Assembly: GCA_943326975.2 (NCBI GenBank)
Contig: CALPVI020000051.1
Location: 1-9,016, forward strand
From: Actinomyces viscosus
GTDB taxonomy: Bacteria > Bacteroidota > Bacteroidia > Flavobacteriales_D > Crocinitomicaceae
Direction: 5' to 3'
Length of the DNA stretch: 9,016 nucleotides
Part shown: one piece after another, positions 7,252 through 9,016 of the stretch
How positions within the stretch are numbered: position 1 is the stretch's first letter
Layout of the letters: the number at the start of each line of letters is the position of its first letter
Program-made: the position numbers and the translations under genes
Notes under the pieces: generated by a model
Seen by the model: the letters and a program-made list of their open reading frames with translations, nothing else
Database searches by the model: none
Told to the model about the DNA's origin: nothing

Positions 7252-8097
7252 TTAATTTTGTCGTTTAACTCTTTTTTTTCTTTTATTAATTTCTTCACTT
7301 TTGAAAATTAGTGAAGGCAACATAATTTCATTTCCGATTGGATTTCTAGCAACATAATTTTGTGATACACCTTTGGTAGGGGTACCTATTTGGATATTTA
7401 ATTCAAATTCAAAAACTCCATCTGTAGTGATTTGTGCAATTAAGACTCTGTTTTCAGTTAGTGAATCAGCTCCTAAGGCGCCTTTTCCCATACATGCCCA
7501 AGCTCCATTTTTAGTTTTAAATACTGAACCTAAATGTTGGTATTTGAAAATATTTACTAAACTATCGATACCAAAAAATGTTGGTCTTGGAACCATTTCT
7601 GCATCTAATAATCCATCTTTTTGGGTAAGACCAAAATTTAATTTATCATTTTTATTTTCTAAAAAGAATTTATCATGTTTTATGGTCTCAATTGTATCAT
7701 CAAAATCGTTCATTACGCCATAATATTGTTCACCTGCAGCACCAGCAGATAACCAGGAATCTAACATTACAGTATTTTTCTTTAGAGTTCTTCTAGGAAT
7801 TACATTAGGAATTACATCCCCATTTTCAATGTTGTTGAAAAAAAAAGTTGATGTTGTCAATTTTAACTCATGATCAGGTGAACCATAAGCTGCTTGAAAA
7901 GTATAACCAGGTAATAAGTCAAGGTATATTCTATATGTGACTGACCCAATTGGTAAAATACCAGAATATCCATTAGATAAAGTATCATTTTCTGTTGAAA
8001 TATAATATTTTTCAACTATTACTTTTTCTAAACCATTTTGAGCTATTCCATTATAAACATTTAAACAAAGAAAGAATAGGCAAATGATATTTTTCAT
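7252..8097 (-). CDS. Exported protein of the same paralogous family, lacking a sorting domain (paralogue P3)
   Basis: The product has 281 residues. A signal peptide spans 1-19 (…VYNGIA, cut before Q20). Almost all the mature protein is the shared domain: GLEKVIVEKYYIS (22-34), GSVTYRIYLDLLPGY (51-65), YGSPDHELK (71-79), VMLDSWLSAG (110-119), KNGAWA and VLIAQITTDGVFEFELNIQI (218-237). It aligns with P2 through YVARNPIGNE, then stops after about 25 residues in a basic tail (NKRKKRVKRQN) instead of a T9SS domain. There is no lipobox cysteine. By signal it should be periplasmic or secreted by another route, unlike P1 and P2. It is the first gene after the lysS terminator and promoter-like region, so it probably heads the operon, and its stop is 5 bases before the P2 start. 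The upstream sequence shows no Shine-Dalgarno. The function is unknown. Confidence 0.83.
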   Translation of the reverse strand: MKNIICLFFLCLNVYNGIAQNGLEKVIVEKYYISTENDTLSNGYSGILPIGSVTYRIYLDLLPGYTFQAAYGSPDHELKLTTSTFFFNNIENGDVIPNVIPRRTLKKNTVMLDSWLSAGAAGEQYYGVMNDFDDTIETIKHDKFFLENKNDKLNFGLTQKDGLLDAEMVPRPTFFGIDSLVNIFKYQHLGSVFKTKNGAWACMGKGALGADSLTENRVLIAQITTDGVFEFELNIQIGTPTKGVSQNYVARNPIGNEIMLPSLIFKSEEINKRKKRVKRQN

Positions 8098-8109
8098 AAT
8101 CCGTTAAAT

Positions 8110-8140
8110 AAAACTTAAATACATTGCAATGTTAAACAAT
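8110..8140 (-). promoter_or_regulatory. Candidate Bacteroidota-type promoter for the P3-P2-receptor-P1 operon
   Basis: On the minus strand ATTG (8140-8137) is followed by 19 bases and TAAGTTTT (8117-8110). The Bacteroidota housekeeping consensus is about TTTG-N19-TAnnTTTG, so each element has one mismatch and the spacing is exact. It would place transcription start only about 7-9 bases before the P3 ATG. That is short, and AT-rich DNA gives chance matches, so confidence is limited. Confidence 0.4.
8121..8132. promoter_or_regulatory. Perfect 12-bp palindrome in the promoter spacer (possible operator)
   Basis: ACATTGCAATGT is its own reverse complement and lies between the two candidate promoter elements, where a bound dimeric regulator would block RNA polymerase. 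No cognate regulator gene is present in the window, so an operator role is inferred only. Confidence 0.35.
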
Positions 8141-8178
8141 ACAAGTAATTAGTAAATCAATGGATCATTATTCTTGAA

Positions 8179-8202
8179 TTAAGTAAATGTGACCTTACTT
8201 AA
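8179..8202. repeat. 8-bp inverted repeat TTAAGTAA-N8-TTACTTAA
   Basis: Bases 8179-8186 and 8195-8202 are exact reverse complements separated by eight bases, with half-site centres 16 bases apart. This is a typical layout for a dimeric DNA-binding protein. It lies upstream of the candidate promoter. Confidence 0.4.
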
Positions 8203-8233
8203 CATTATTCTACTATAGATTTCATGTTAAGTA
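8196..8233. repeat. 10-bp inverted repeat sharing the TTAAGTA motif
   Basis: TACTTAACAT (8196-8205) and ATGTTAAGTA (8224-8233) are exact reverse complements separated by 18 bases. The left arm overlaps the right half of the repeat at 8179-8202. The region therefore holds three copies of a TTAAGTA-type heptamer in alternating orientation. Confidence 0.4.
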
Positions 8234-8292
8234 TTTTTTTTAGTTAGTTTTCTGATTATTAGGTGTTTGTGTGTTAATTTTTTGTTAAGCGC

Positions 8293-8327
8293 AAAAAAAG
8301 GTGTCTTAGACTAAACTAAGACACCTT
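8293..8327 (-). terminator. Intrinsic terminator of lysS
   Basis: AAGGTGTCTTAG (8298-8309) and CTAAGACACCTT (8316-8327) form a perfect 12-bp stem with a 6-base loop. Read on the minus strand, the second half of the stem runs into seven consecutive T (8299-8293). It lies 19 bases past the lysS stop. The opposite direction lacks a T-run, so it acts only for lysS and separates it from the downstream operon. Confidence 0.9.
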
Positions 8328-8346
8328 AAATAAATTTTATTAAATA

Positions 8347-9016
8347 CTAAACTATTACCTCAACAATTAAAGAATCATCTGTTTTAGTGACTTTAGTTAA
8401 ACCTAATTGAGACAATGATTTGATTCCTTTATCCCATTGCTTATTTGAAAGCGCAGATTTTTCTTTCAAATCTTCTAAACTCATCGTTTTAAATTGTGAA
8501 AGAATATCGAATATTACTTTTTCATTCTCTTCTAATTCAACTGCTTTCTTTTCACTAAATTTCTCTGGTCTCATTTGAGGGAAGAACAATACTTCTTGAA
8601 TTGAAGAATTATTCGTTAGTAACATTACTAAACGATCAATTCCTATTCCCATTCCTGACGTTGGAGGCATACCGAATTCCAATGCTCTTAAGAAATCTTG
8701 ATCGATAAACATAGCTTCGTCATCTCCTTTTTCTGATAAACGCATCTGTTCTTCGAAACGTTCTCTTTGATCAATTGGATCATTTAATTCAGAATAAGCA
8801 TTTGCTATTTCTTTACCATTTACCATTAACTCAAAACGCTCTGTTAATTCTGGATTTTCTCTGTGACGTTTACATAACGGAGACATTTCTATTGGATAGT
8901 CAGTAATAAATGTTGGTTGGATATAGTTTCCTTCACATTTTTCACCGAAAATTTCATCGATTAATTTTCCTTTCCCCATTGTTGCATCTGTCTCAATTCC
9001 CATTGATTTACAAGCA
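8347..9016 (-). CDS. lysS: Lysyl-tRNA synthetase (class II), C-terminal part (5' end outside window)
   Basis: The last 222 complete codons are visible; the frame continues past the window edge with no start, so the gene is partial. It charges tRNA-Lys with lysine in the cytoplasm. Diagnostic class II LysRS segments are GKLIDEIFGEKCEGNYIQPT, ITDYPIEMSPL, FELMVNGKEIANAYSELNDP and motif 3, SGMGIGIDRLVMLL (coding for it around 8633-8660), whose arginine contacts ATP. The E. coli enzyme ends just after the equivalent of FFPQMRPE, whereas here 71 more residues follow (8350-8562). They include NKQWDKGIKSLSQLGLTKV and resemble a small helical or winged-helix-like appendage. I recall comparable extensions in other Bacteroidota LysRS. 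The stop is TAG and a strong terminator follows, so it is transcribed separately from the genes after it. Confidence 0.96.
   Translation of the reverse strand, partial: ACKSMGIETDATMGKGKLIDEIFGEKCEGNYIQPTFITDYPIEMSPLCKRHRENPELTERFELMVNGKEIANAYSELNDPIDQRERFEEQMRLSEKGDDEAMFIDQDFLRALEFGMPPTSGMGIGIDRLVMLLTNNSSIQEVLFFPQMRPEKFSEKKAVELEENEKVIFDILSQFKTMSLEDLKEKSALSNKQWDKGIKSLSQLGLTKVTKTDDSLIVEVIV
8350..8562 (-). other. C-terminal extension of lysyl-tRNA synthetase
   Basis: These 71 residues follow the FFPQMRPE segment that normally closes the catalytic core. They contain an acidic helix (VELEENEKVIFDIL), a SLEDLKEKSALSNKQWDKG segment and a final beta-like SLIVEVIV. A winged-helix-like fold that contacts tRNA or a partner is inferred from the helix/strand pattern only. 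Confidence 0.6.

Noticed and set aside
7252..7300. A frameshift in the A-run near the P3 stop that hides a lost sorting domain
   Set aside because: Reading the other two frames across the A-run gives either an immediate stop or an out-of-frame passage into P2's signal peptide. Neither encodes a PNP-type sorting domain.
7373..7723. Plus-strand open frame of 116 codons
   Set aside because: It is antisense to the conserved part of P3, with no start context and no recognisable protein features.
1..9016. tRNA or rRNA genes, CRISPR arrays, insertion sequences or attachment sites
   Set aside because: I saw no cloverleaf-like sequence, regularly spaced repeats, transposase motifs or flanking direct repeats on either strand.

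Overview
The window looks like a piece of a Bacteroidota chromosome, most likely a flavobacterium. It is very AT-rich. Two proteins end in type IX secretion (T9SS) type A sorting domains. The TonB-dependent receptor starts with a carboxypeptidase-regulatory-like domain. Start codons have A/T-rich leaders with no clear Shine-Dalgarno, and the lysyl-tRNA synthetase carries a C-terminal extension. Every gene lies on the minus strand, so transcription runs from high to low coordinates.

Layout in transcription order. (1) 9016-8347: 3' part of lysS, whose start lies outside the window, ended by a strong intrinsic terminator (8293-8327). (2) 8298-8098: a roughly 200-base spacer with a candidate Bacteroidota-type promoter, a perfect 12-bp palindrome in that promoter's spacer, and inverted copies of a TTAAGTA-type motif. 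(3) 8097-1713: four closely spaced genes (gaps of 5, 18 and 17 bases). They are three paralogous exported proteins of unrecognised function (281, 369 and 441 aa; here P3, P2 and P1) and a 1020-aa TonB-dependent outer-membrane receptor between the second and third. (4) 1713-306: a FISUMP-domain lipoprotein whose start overlaps the preceding stop by one base, then a PorT-like small outer-membrane beta-barrel. (5) 289-1: the first 96 codons of a multi-pass membrane protein resembling GT-C/TMTC-like glycosyltransferases with TPRs. The seven genes after the lysS terminator are probably one operon, as no gap between them exceeds 18 bases and no internal terminator is evident.

The most interesting feature is the paralogue-receptor-paralogue arrangement. 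The three secreted proteins share a domain of about 235-245 residues but differ at the C-terminus. P3 has no sorting domain, P2 has a T9SS domain, and P1 has a ten-cysteine module followed by a T9SS domain. There is no SusD gene. My inference is an uncharacterised cell-surface/periplasmic uptake or binding system, in which the paralogues handle a ligand at different places around the receptor; the ligand cannot be deduced from sequence. A perfect 14-bp hairpin in the receptor's signal-peptide codons may tune expression inside the operon.
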